NCBI RefSeq assembly: GCF_001422485.1
Contig: NZ_LMNF01000001.1
Span: 813,900 to 877,899, forward strand
From: Agreia sp. Leaf283
GTDB taxonomy: Bacteria > Actinomycetota > Actinomycetes > Actinomycetales > Microbacteriaceae
Direction of reading: 5' to 3'
DNA length: 64,000 bases
The notes under the pieces are model-generated. The model ran no database searches, was not told the origin of the DNA, and saw only the letters and a program-made list of their open reading frames with translations. Made by a program: the position numbers and the translations under genes. Below are positions 43,309-51,398 of the stretch, piece by piece. How positions within the stretch are numbered: the stretch's first letter is position 1; every line of letters starts with the position of its first letter.

Positions 43309-43766
43309 TCAGTTGTCGCCCCCGGCGGCAAACTCAGCCCGCCGGAAATAGCCCCATGTGAAGGCTCCAAAGACTAGCCCCACAATGACTACAACTGACG
43401 CGTAGAACGTAACTGAAAAGCCGCCTTCTCCCGGTATTAGCAGCTCAGCCGCGCTGAGTAGCGCTGTGAGAGTTATCGCAGAAAGGAATCCTGCTAAGAG
43501 GATGCGTTTTGCTATGTGCGATTGTGGAGACAGAAGCGCATTCACTCCACCCACGACCAGACCAAGCAACGCTCCAACGATCGCTCCAACCGGCACTTCG
43601 AATAGCAGAAAGAAGATGCCCCAAAAAACGCCACCGTGATTCGTAAGTCGTTCACAATCGGAACGTAGATGAGCTGGAAGCAAACGGCCGCGATGGAACC
43701 AGCCATCAGTCCAAAGAAGAGGACCGAACTAACAAACGTTTTTCGGTAGAGACATAACGATCGCAT
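43309..43766 (-). pseudogene. Frameshifted paralogue of the EVPVGA membrane protein
   Basis: Two overlapping frames complete one protein. The first (ATG 43766) gives RKTFVSSVLFFGLMAGSIAA and a helix pair up to ITVAFFG. The second, one base back, continues GIFFLLFEVPVGAIVGALLG through two more helices to 43309. The switch falls at a run of six T (minus strand; 43623-43628), the kind of site where a base is gained or lost. A normal counterpart exists at 42736. The ATG follows directly on the stop of the preceding gene. It is most likely a mutated gene; slippage at the T-run could still yield some full-length protein, and a sequencing error cannot be excluded. Confidence 0.7.
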
Positions 43767-44144
43767 TTAGTTATTCCCGTACTTGAGGATCGCTTGGCGT
43801 AAATTCGCGGCTTGAACCTCCCAGGCGTATGCGGCAATACCGGCATTCACACCAGTGGTTACGAAGATGTTCGTCGCCGTAGCGTCACCAGTCTGGACCA
43901 AGTAGAGGCCGTCTGTTTTTCGTATGATCTCGAAACCGATGGTCGACCCGGGTGCGGCGAAGTAGTCGTTCGATGTCACTGTGAACAGGACACTTGTCGG
44001 GGTGGTGTTCACACGAACGTCTCCGTTGCCTTCAATCGGTGCGGCCTCAATCAGTCGGCAGGTGGCTCCATCGACAAATCTGGAGCAGCCTTCGATGTCG
44101 AAGGGAAAGATTTCCCCAGGATGGTCCTTCTTGAACTTCGCCAC
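43767..44144 (-). CDS. Possible orphan toxin-tip fragment, 125 aa
   Basis: GTG 44144 without a ribosome site; an in-frame stop lies 15 bases upstream. The sequence starts abruptly (AKFKKDHPGEIFPFDIEGC) and runs through a beta-rich domain (VLFTVTSNDYFAAPGSTIGFEI, LYLVQTGDATATN) to a helical end (AYAWEVQAANLRQAILKYG). It has no signal peptide. In layout it looks like a C-terminal domain cut from a larger secreted protein, as found for orphan toxin tips behind RHS genes. It is AT-richer than the chromosome. Identification tentative. Confidence 0.45.
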   Translation of the reverse strand: MAKFKKDHPGEIFPFDIEGCSRFVDGATCRLIEAAPIEGNGDVRVNTTPTSVLFTVTSNDYFAAPGSTIGFEIIRKTDGLYLVQTGDATATNIFVTTGVNAGIAAYAWEVQAANLRQAILKYGNN

Positions 44145-44331
44145 GACATGAGCCGATCAGTTTATGAAGATGATGTCGGAGCCCCTACTTGTTACGCCTC
44201 TTACTATGGCGTGGATAGCGGAGCGGAACGCGGTTGTCGCCTGAACGCAAGAATCCGACTTCTGCGCTTCTCTGTGCCACTGACCGACCGACATGGTCAT
44301 GTTTCGTACCCGATCTGCTCACTAGTCGACG
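44145..44331. other. Low-GC gap with no gene
   Basis: 187 bp between the possible toxin tip and the immunity gene. It contains no reading frame with a start signal, hairpin or repeat that I can support, and may be decayed coding sequence. Confidence 0.4.
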
Positions 44332-44853
44332 TCAATCACGCCGTGAGTAGTACGCATCCCGGGCCTCGACATACCGGTGGAGTCGTTCCATTATGTTGCC
44401 CAACTCACCTTCGTCGGATGTTGGCGAGGCGTAATAGATCAGTGACTGAGTCTCGTCCGGATTTCCGAACTCGTCACTAACAAGTTCAATAGCAACGAGA
44501 GGCTCCGACCACCGAGATGGATGCAGATCAATCTCGCGTAGGAACAAAAATAGCCAGATCTTTTCCGACTCATCAGCGGCATCGTCTGACGTTTCGCCGT
44601 CGAACAAGAGTTCATCTACGCGATTGACCTCGTCGGATAGCAGGAGAGCTATTTGATTCAAAATCGATGGTTGGTTCGTCGAGCCATACTGACGTAATGC
44701 AAACTCGACGACGTCAGATTGTGAAATATAGCCACCCGCGCGCGCTCGCCTCAATTCCGAGAGATTGGGCCGAAATCTGTCTGGCACCGTATCGACGGAT
44801 ATTTCGATGCTTAAATCTGCACGACGTAGGGCATCAAAGCGAAGCGAAATCAT
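44332..44853 (-). CDS. Probable immunity protein of the RHS toxin (DUF2247-like)
   Basis: 173 aa, soluble and acidic. ISQSDVVEFALRQYG, then LNQIALLLSDEVNRVDELL followed by an acidic run and WLFLFLREID, recalls the DUF2247 family of small proteins found beside polymorphic toxins. Its ATG overlaps the RHS stop as ATGA, so each round of toxin synthesis also makes this protein: the standard arrangement for toxin and cognate immunity. The family link is from memory; the coupling is seen directly. Confidence 0.65.
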   Translation of the reverse strand: MISLRFDALRRADLSIEISVDTVPDRFRPNLSELRRARAGGYISQSDVVEFALRQYGSTNQPSILNQIALLLSDEVNRVDELLFDGETSDDAADESEKIWLFLFLREIDLHPSRWSEPLVAIELVSDEFGNPDETQSLIYYASPTSDEGELGNIMERLHRYVEARDAYYSRRD

Positions 44854-47800
44854 CTGGCATTCACCCGTCCGTTGATTGACCCGCCTGCGATGAATGCCCT
44901 GTGTGTCATCTCTCCCGCGCCATTAATCAGCCATTCGAATCGACCCGCAACGCCATTCACATTCGCCGGCGCTTGGATCAAAGTGTAGGCGGCACCGTCC
45001 TCGCCTGTGATAGCAAAGACAGTCGAGTCGGCGGCAATCGAATCCTGCACAAACACCGGCGCCAAATGATAAGTGTCCGTCTTGAGTGCACTGCCAATTG
45101 GCTTCGCGCCTGCAAGCATGGCTGTTACTGCGGCTTCATCAATGGCACGTCCCGCCGCCGCCGTTCCCAATCCGGCCGTTTTAAATCCACCACAGTAGGG
45201 GTTTGAAAAGTCGGCCATACAAAGGGCAAAGAACCACTCAGATGCATCCGTTGCTACTCCAATGAGATTGGAGAGCGCCAGATCCGATGCAGCCGACTCA
45301 GTCGCAGAGCAGGTTCCGGCGTAGCCGTAATTGCGGGATGCTTTGCAAGCGCCTTCAGTGAACGACTTGCCTAGCGCCTCGGCCGCCTCAGGACTGATGG
45401 TGAATCCATCCTCGTACCCTGGAAAGGCGCCGTCGTAGCCTTGGACGTGCCGTGCGGGGATTGCTTGCAGGTCGCCGGAGGGGTCGTAGCTGTAGACCTG
45501 TGGTTCCCACTCCGTGGTGTGGGGACCAGGATTGCCTTCGGACGAGTACGCCTCCATGACCCGCGATGAGGGAATCGAACTGACCGGTGTCGGCTTCACC
45601 TGACACGGCCCGCCGTACAGATACGCGCCGGAGTTGTCGGCATAGCAGTAGCCGAGCAGATCCTGTCGGGACGTCGGGCCATTGTCGACGTAGGCGTACC
45701 GACTCAGACTCTGCGGCTCGGAGAGTAGCCCGCGCCAGGAGTCCTGGGACATCCACGTCCCGGTGGTGGGATCATAGGTCCGGGAGTAGTAGTTGTTCAG
45801 TCCGTAGCCGGGGTCGGTGGTTTCTCCGGTGTAGTTGACGGCGGAGTTCCAGCCAATAGTGTCGAAGGACTGGTTGCCCCAGTCATCGAACGTCGACAAC
45901 TGAGCGACCGAACCGCCTACAGCTTGAGCTGCGGTAGTGCCGAGCCCATCCAAGAGCGCCCAGGAGGCGTCCCTTCCGTCGGCTGTTTGCAGGGCGACCT
46001 CGCCGAAGGCGTCGCGCATGAGGGTGCTGGTTCCCGATGCGGTGTTCGACTGCTGAACGATTGATGTGCCGTTCCAAACGCTCTTCGTCGTCTGCGAACC
46101 CAGGCCAGAGGTCTCGGTGGTGTTCAGCTGTCGGCCGGCGCCGTCGTAGGCGTACGACGTCGAGCGTCCGTCGCGGCTCACTCCGGTGAGGCGGTTATCG
46201 GTCTGGTAGCTGAAGTCGGTGGTGACGCCGTTCTCGTTCTGGGTGGTGCGGTTTCCGTTGCCGTCGTACCCGTAGCTCGAGGATGCGCCGTTGCTGGTGC
46301 TTCCGGTGAGCTGGTTCGCCTCATTGAACGACGCGGTCACATCCGTCGTTCCCGCATTGGTCGTCGTGGTGGCCTGGACTCGGTTGCCGGCCGGGTCGTA
46401 CGCGTACTCGGCGGTGTTGCCCTTGCTGGTTTCGCTGCCGACGAGCCGGTTGAGGCTGTCGTATGCGTAGTCGCGGGAGTCGACATCCGGGGTCTCGAGT
46501 ACCGACGGGAACGCTGGGGTCGGATCGGGAGCCGTCACCGACGGCATAGTCGCCGAACCGGGTGTTGTTCCGGTGTCAGGGGTGGCCGGGTCATCGAGTG
46601 CCCCGAGAGTTCTTGTGGCGTTGGAGACGTTTCCTGCCGGGTCGTACGTGTAGTCGAAGGTGATGGTGTCGACGTTCTCCACCGGGTTCGGCAGCGAGGG
46701 GACGGTGCGGCGGTCGAGGTAGTCACCCGTCTTCACACACTCATGCGACGACGAACCCGCGGCAGGGATGGCCCGGTTCTCGAGATACCCGGCCGCAGTG
46801 ACGCACTGGTCGACCTCGGTCGTCACCGGCTTCACCGCTGCGGCCTCCGGTGCGACGGTGGATGCCGGTGCCGCGTTCGGGTCGGCGGGGGCAACGTGCT
46901 GGATCTGGGTGACCCGGTTCGCCGCGTCATACGTGTAATCGGTCGAGACTCCGGTGGAGCGAAGCATGGTCGTCAGGTTCCCGGCCGGGTCCCATTCGTA
47001 GGCGATGTTGCCCCACGGGGAGGTCTGCGCCACCGGGCGCCCGGCATCGTCGTACTCGTACCCGATCGACTCGCCCGTCGGCATCGTCAACGCAGTCAAC
47101 TGCTGGGCGGCATCGTAGGCGTAGCCGAGGCGGGAGCCGTTGGCGTCGATCTGCTCGGTCATCAACCCATTGGCGTCGTACTTCCACCCGGTCACACCGA
47201 GAGGGTCGGTCATCGCAATCGGCTGCTGGTTCGCGTCGTACTCGAACGACACACTCGAGGTCGGGTAGGAGACCTGGGCCAGGTCGGACCGGGACGTGTA
47301 CGAATAGTTCGTAGTCTGGCCGTTGCCGTCCAGCTGAGACGCGAGGCGTCCGAGGGAATCGTAGGCGTAGTTCCAGGACTTGCCGAGAGGGTTCGTCTCC
47401 GACGTGACCTGACCGGCCGCGTTGTAATCGAACAACGTCTTGTGACCGTTCGGGTCGAGAATCGAGGCGAGGTTTCCGGTCTCGGTCCAGTCGTACACCG
47501 TCGTCACGTTCACATCCGAGGTGCCCGTCGCTGCAGCATCTACGTCGACGTCAAAGCCCTCGACGACCTTCGCGAGCTGGCCGGCCGGGTCGTAGGAATA
47601 GCGAGTCTCGTTACCGTTCGGATCGACCATGCTCGTCTGCTGACCGTTCAGGTCATACCCGTACGTTGTCGTCGAGCCGACCGCGTTCGTGGTCGATGCG
47701 ACCGTGCCGGTCGGGTTGTACGCCGTGGTCGAGGTGTTGCCGTTCGCGTCAGTGATCGCAGTCAACCGACTCACCGCGTCATACCCATAGGTCGTGGTGT

Positions 47801-50800
47801 CGCCGAGCGGGTTCGTCGCTGCGGTCACCCTGCCGAGCGGGTCGTACGACACGGTGCTCGAACGTCCGAGGGCGTCGATCTGCTCCTGCACACGACCCGC
47901 CGGATCGTAGACGAGCTGGGTGGCCGCGCCGGTCGGGTCGACCGACCCGGTCAGCTGACCATTCGCGTCATACGTCAGCGTCGTCTCGTTACCACGCCGG
48001 TCGGTAGAGGCGACGAGGTTCGAGTCCACGTCGTACGTGAACGTGGACGTCTCACCCTGCTGGTCCGTGACCTGCGTGATCCTGTCGAGCAGGTCATAGA
48101 CGTAGGAGACACTGTTGCCGTCGGCATCCGTCGACTTCGCCACGCGCCCAACCGAGTCGTACGAAGTCGACGACGTGATCCCCGTGGGCCCGGTCACGCT
48201 CGTTACCCGGCTCAGCTCGTCGTAGACGTACGTCGTCTCGGCACCCGATGGATCGGTTTGGCTGAGCAGGTTGCCGGTCTCGTCGTACGTACGGTCCCAT
48301 TCGCCACCCTTGGGGTCGACCACGGTCACGGGACGGTAGAGGTCGTCGAGCACGAACGACGTCACGTTGCCGAGCGGGTCTGTGGTCCTGGTCAGTTCGT
48401 CTTCAGTGTTGTACTCGTAGTTCGTCGTTCCGCCGTCGGGAGCGGTGACGGCCACGAGGTTGAACGCGTTGTTCCACGCGTACGAGGTCACGGCACCGGC
48501 CGCATCCGTCGAGCTGGTGAGATTGTCATTCGCGTCGTAGGTGTATGACGTGACCCCGCCCATCGCATCCGTCTTCGACACCAGCCGGTCGCCGGCATCC
48601 CATGCCAGCGTCGTGGTCGCGCCGGTCGGGTCGGTGGTCGAGGTCACCCGGTTCGCCGCGTCGTAGGCGAACGAGGTGACGTTGCCGTTGGGGTCGGTCA
48701 GCGTGGTGACGTTGCCCCGGTTGTCGTAGGCATACGTCGTGGTGGCACCCGACGGAGTCGTCGACGACGTCAGGTTTCCCTGACCGTCATACGTGCGGGC
48801 CAGTTCGGTGCCGTCGGCCTGAGTGATGCCGGTGACCAGGTCGAGCGGGTCGACCTGGTAGCTCGTCGTGCGCTCGGCCCCATCCGGCCCGCCTTCGTCG
48901 GTCTGGGATGCGAGTTCGCCGGTGGGCGTGTACGTGAACGTGGTCGTCGTACCGTCGGGCAGAACCGTGGATGCGACGTTGCCGGTCGCGTCGTACGTGT
49001 ACGCCCATTCATGGCCGGCTTTGTCGGTGTACGCGGCGACCTGGTCGAGGTCGTTGTAGACGTAGGCAGTGGAGTTGCCCTCCGCATCCGTCTTGCCCGT
49101 GATGCGGTGCTGCGCGTCGTACGAGAAGACCGTCTCGGTGCCCTCGTTGTCGGTGTACGTCGTTGTGCCCGCTGCGGTGTCGTAGCTCAGGGAACGCACG
49201 TTGCCGTCGGCGTCGGTCTGCTTGGCGACCCGCCCCTCGGCGTCGAACTCGTTCGTCAGATAGGTGACTCCGAGCGCGTCTGTGGCCGTGACCATGCGGT
49301 GAGCGTCGTCGTAGGAGTAGGAGCGCACCCGACCATCGGGGTTGGTGATCGCGGTGAGGTTCGCGTTCGCGTCGAATCCGAGGCTCCAGGTGCGGCCGTC
49401 GGGGTGAGTGAACGATGTGAGCCGACCCTCGGCATCCGACCCGACCGTGATGGTCTGGCCCGCAGCGTCGGTGATCGACTGCAGGGGCGCGAACTTGTTC
49501 ACACGCCAGTCGGTCGCGCCATACGTGAGAGTCGTCGCGTTGCCCTGCTGGTCGGTGTGCTTGACGAGCTCGCCGACGCCATCGATGTCGGCGGCGTCGA
49601 ACACCCAGGACTCACCGTCGACGGCGGTCAACGTCAGCTGATTGTTGCCGTCATTGGTCAGCGTCTGGAACAGCCCGGGCTCACCGATGTAGCCGCCCGA
49701 GCCATCGGAGGCGAAGTCGAAGGTGGCCCCGTCGTTGCGCACCACCAGCACGGAACCGTCCTCGTAGCGTTGCGCCCGGGCTCCATACGCGAACGACCAG
49801 CCCGCACCGACGCGCGAGTCCCGGCCGTCGAGCGAGTTGTAGATCAGGTTGAGGTCGAGGTCGGAGTTGCCCGGGCCGGAGAGCTTGAACAGCGGCGCGG
49901 CCTCGATGAGGTTTCCGGTCGAGAACGACACCGGCTCGGCACCGTACATCTCGTAGTTCTGGTAGCCGAGGTCTCGCCAGTGGTCGAGCTGCGCCTGGGT
50001 CGGGCGCCCGGGAAGACCACCAGTGGCGGGGTCGATGCAGTTGAAGCGGTCAGCGAGGTAGACGCTCAGCGACGCCGCCACTCCGGCGGAGATGAACGCG
50101 AAGCCTTCGGGATCATCGATGTAGGCGCGGTCGTAGTTGCTGTCGAGGAACAGCGTCTCGAAGTGCGTATACGCGCCGGGCACATTGTTGAACTCCGGAG
50201 CGGGCAAGTACGACAGGTTGCCCGGCTTGAAGGGGCGCTGCACGTAGGCCGGCATCGTCGACAGCACCGTGTCGCCCAGGGCTTGATCCTGCGGATTGCT
50301 GCGGTAATAGACGCGTCCACCCGACTCGGTGCCGTCGGCATCCCAGGCCTCATCGGTGTGGATGGCGTCGAACGCCAGCGTGATCGTGGCATCGGGGTTC
50401 GCCGCCGCCGCGATGTCGGCACGCAGCTGCGTCGACACGATCGGCGTGTTCGGATCTTCCCTCGTGATCGTCACATCGGCGCGGCAATTCGTCTCGAGGC
50501 GCTGCCTCACCTGCTGCGCCAGCTGGATGTTCAAGGGCAGCTCATGCAGTTCGGGCGCCGGCTGCGTCACATAGGCCAGATCGTCGTCTGGATCGAGAAC
50601 GATCTTCGGGCCGGGAGGCGCGATGAACGCGATACCGATCACGACCATCTGCGACAGGTGACCGGACTCGCCGCGCACCACACCGGCATCCGCGTCGTAC
50701 ACCGACGGAAGCGCCACCCACGGGTCGCCCGCGTTCTCGCGGGTGTAGATCTGCAGCGACGACGGGTCGAGACCCTTGATCTGCTTGTCGGTGACGGCCA

Positions 50801-51398
50801 TCTCCAGCGCCACGCCGGGAACCACGTCCGTTGCCACCTGCGTGCCGTTCGCCTGGTCCGTCAGCGTGGCGTCGGCGGGAAACGTCGTGACCTCTGCGCC
50901 GGAATCGGTCGTGGCGGTGATGTCGACGGGAGTTCCCACAGCGGTGCCGCCTGTCTCCGTCTCGGCAGACTTAGCAGCGGTGTCGGGCAGAGGTGTGATG
51001 TCGACGTCGAGCTTCTCGTCGATCTCGTGGCCCGAGAAGGTGACCTCAACATTCGGGTCCTGCGCCGTGATCGTGGAGGACTGGTCGGGAGTGATGGTTC
51101 CTTCACCGGCGGGGTCTGCGGCGGGGGCGGGTTCGGTGGGGGCGAGCTGGGTCTTCGCGGCCGCGTCGCGCACCTCGGCGAGGGTCTTCTCCGCCTGACG
51201 CTGCGCGACGAGGGCGGGCGATGCGATCGACGGGGCGACGCCGACCGTGAGGGTCAGGGCGATAACGGCGGTCGTCGTGACGACGCCCTGCGCGAGGGTT
51301 CTGCCGTGGCGGCGAGCCCAGCGAGAAGGCGTGCGCATTAGTTTTCGGGTCAGGGTGGCAAGCCCGGCCGTCACGGCGGGGCGGATGCGACCGGTCAC
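44850..51398 (-). CDS. Secreted RHS/YD-repeat polymorphic toxin with amidase_3-like domain
   Basis: 2,182 aa. Signal sequence about residues 38-60 (VVTTTAVIALTLTVGVAPSIAS); ZU5-like region to about 255; amidase_3-like domain about 264-450 (KIVLDPDDDL, HELPLNIQLAQQVRQRLE, DAIHTDEAW, YTHFETLFLDSN); RHS start about 510; dozens of YD repeats (YDxxGNLxxxTDPxG) to about 1890, broken near 1525-1570 by two Cys-containing repeats (QCVTAAGYLENRAIP, ECVKTGDYLDRRTVP); core motif YGLNNYYSRTYDPTTGTWMSQD; then a 270-residue variable tip ending VFAITGEDGAAYTLIQ, FEWLINGAGEMTHRAF, GGSINGRVN. The tip is presumably the toxin. GTG 51398 overlaps the upstream stop (GTGA). Confidence 0.9.
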   Translation of the reverse strand: MTGRIRPAVTAGLATLTRKLMRTPSRWARRHGRTLAQGVVTTTAVIALTLTVGVAPSIASPALVAQRQAEKTLAEVRDAAAKTQLAPTEPAPAADPAGEGTITPDQSSTITAQDPNVEVTFSGHEIDEKLDVDITPLPDTAAKSAETETGGTAVGTPVDITATTDSGAEVTTFPADATLTDQANGTQVATDVVPGVALEMAVTDKQIKGLDPSSLQIYTRENAGDPWVALPSVYDADAGVVRGESGHLSQMVVIGIAFIAPPGPKIVLDPDDDLAYVTQPAPELHELPLNIQLAQQVRQRLETNCRADVTITREDPNTPIVSTQLRADIAAAANPDATITLAFDAIHTDEAWDADGTESGGRVYYRSNPQDQALGDTVLSTMPAYVQRPFKPGNLSYLPAPEFNNVPGAYTHFETLFLDSNYDRAYIDDPEGFAFISAGVAASLSVYLADRFNCIDPATGGLPGRPTQAQLDHWRDLGYQNYEMYGAEPVSFSTGNLIEAAPLFKLSGPGNSDLDLNLIYNSLDGRDSRVGAGWSFAYGARAQRYEDGSVLVVRNDGATFDFASDGSGGYIGEPGLFQTLTNDGNNQLTLTAVDGESWVFDAADIDGVGELVKHTDQQGNATTLTYGATDWRVNKFAPLQSITDAAGQTITVGSDAEGRLTSFTHPDGRTWSLGFDANANLTAITNPDGRVRSYSYDDAHRMVTATDALGVTYLTNEFDAEGRVAKQTDADGNVRSLSYDTAAGTTTYTDNEGTETVFSYDAQHRITGKTDAEGNSTAYVYNDLDQVAAYTDKAGHEWAYTYDATGNVASTVLPDGTTTTFTYTPTGELASQTDEGGPDGAERTTSYQVDPLDLVTGITQADGTELARTYDGQGNLTSSTTPSGATTTYAYDNRGNVTTLTDPNGNVTSFAYDAANRVTSTTDPTGATTTLAWDAGDRLVSKTDAMGGVTSYTYDANDNLTSSTDAAGAVTSYAWNNAFNLVAVTAPDGGTTNYEYNTEDELTRTTDPLGNVTSFVLDDLYRPVTVVDPKGGEWDRTYDETGNLLSQTDPSGAETTYVYDELSRVTSVTGPTGITSSTSYDSVGRVAKSTDADGNSVSYVYDLLDRITQVTDQQGETSTFTYDVDSNLVASTDRRGNETTLTYDANGQLTGSVDPTGAATQLVYDPAGRVQEQIDALGRSSTVSYDPLGRVTAATNPLGDTTTYGYDAVSRLTAITDANGNTSTTAYNPTGTVASTTNAVGSTTTYGYDLNGQQTSMVDPNGNETRYSYDPAGQLAKVVEGFDVDVDAAATGTSDVNVTTVYDWTETGNLASILDPNGHKTLFDYNAAGQVTSETNPLGKSWNYAYDSLGRLASQLDGNGQTTNYSYTSRSDLAQVSYPTSSVSFEYDANQQPIAMTDPLGVTGWKYDANGLMTEQIDANGSRLGYAYDAAQQLTALTMPTGESIGYEYDDAGRPVAQTSPWGNIAYEWDPAGNLTTMLRSTGVSTDYTYDAANRVTQIQHVAPADPNAAPASTVAPEAAAVKPVTTEVDQCVTAAGYLENRAIPAAGSSSHECVKTGDYLDRRTVPSLPNPVENVDTITFDYTYDPAGNVSNATRTLGALDDPATPDTGTTPGSATMPSVTAPDPTPAFPSVLETPDVDSRDYAYDSLNRLVGSETSKGNTAEYAYDPAGNRVQATTTTNAGTTDVTASFNEANQLTGSTSNGASSSYGYDGNGNRTTQNENGVTTDFSYQTDNRLTGVSRDGRSTSYAYDGAGRQLNTTETSGLGSQTTKSVWNGTSIVQQSNTASGTSTLMRDAFGEVALQTADGRDASWALLDGLGTTAAQAVGGSVAQLSTFDDWGNQSFDTIGWNSAVNYTGETTDPGYGLNNYYSRTYDPTTGTWMSQDSWRGLLSEPQSLSRYAYVDNGPTSRQDLLGYCYADNSGAYLYGGPCQVKPTPVSSIPSSRVMEAYSSEGNPGPHTTEWEPQVYSYDPSGDLQAIPARHVQGYDGAFPGYEDGFTISPEAAEALGKSFTEGACKASRNYGYAGTCSATESAASDLALSNLIGVATDASEWFFALCMADFSNPYCGGFKTAGLGTAAAGRAIDEAAVTAMLAGAKPIGSALKTDTYHLAPVFVQDSIAADSTVFAITGEDGAAYTLIQAPANVNGVAGRFEWLINGAGEMTHRAFIAGGSINGRVNAR

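Noticed and set aside
43610-43640. Programmed -1 frameshift in the membrane paralogue
   Set aside because: The T-run does not give a canonical X-XXY-YYZ heptamer in the incoming frame (codons TTT TTT GGG after GCG), and no downstream stem was seen. A simple indel is more likely.
46743-48548. 601-residue plus-strand ORF opposite the RHS gene
   Set aside because: It is the mirror of the YD-repeat coding sequence, with composition dominated by Val/Arg/Gly from the reversed codons and no domain. The same holds for the 776-residue frame at 49011-51341.
46400-49600. Regularly spaced similar segments that resemble a CRISPR array
   Set aside because: The periodicity is that of translated YD repeats of about 20-22 codons; repeats diverge and there are no unique spacers or cas genes.
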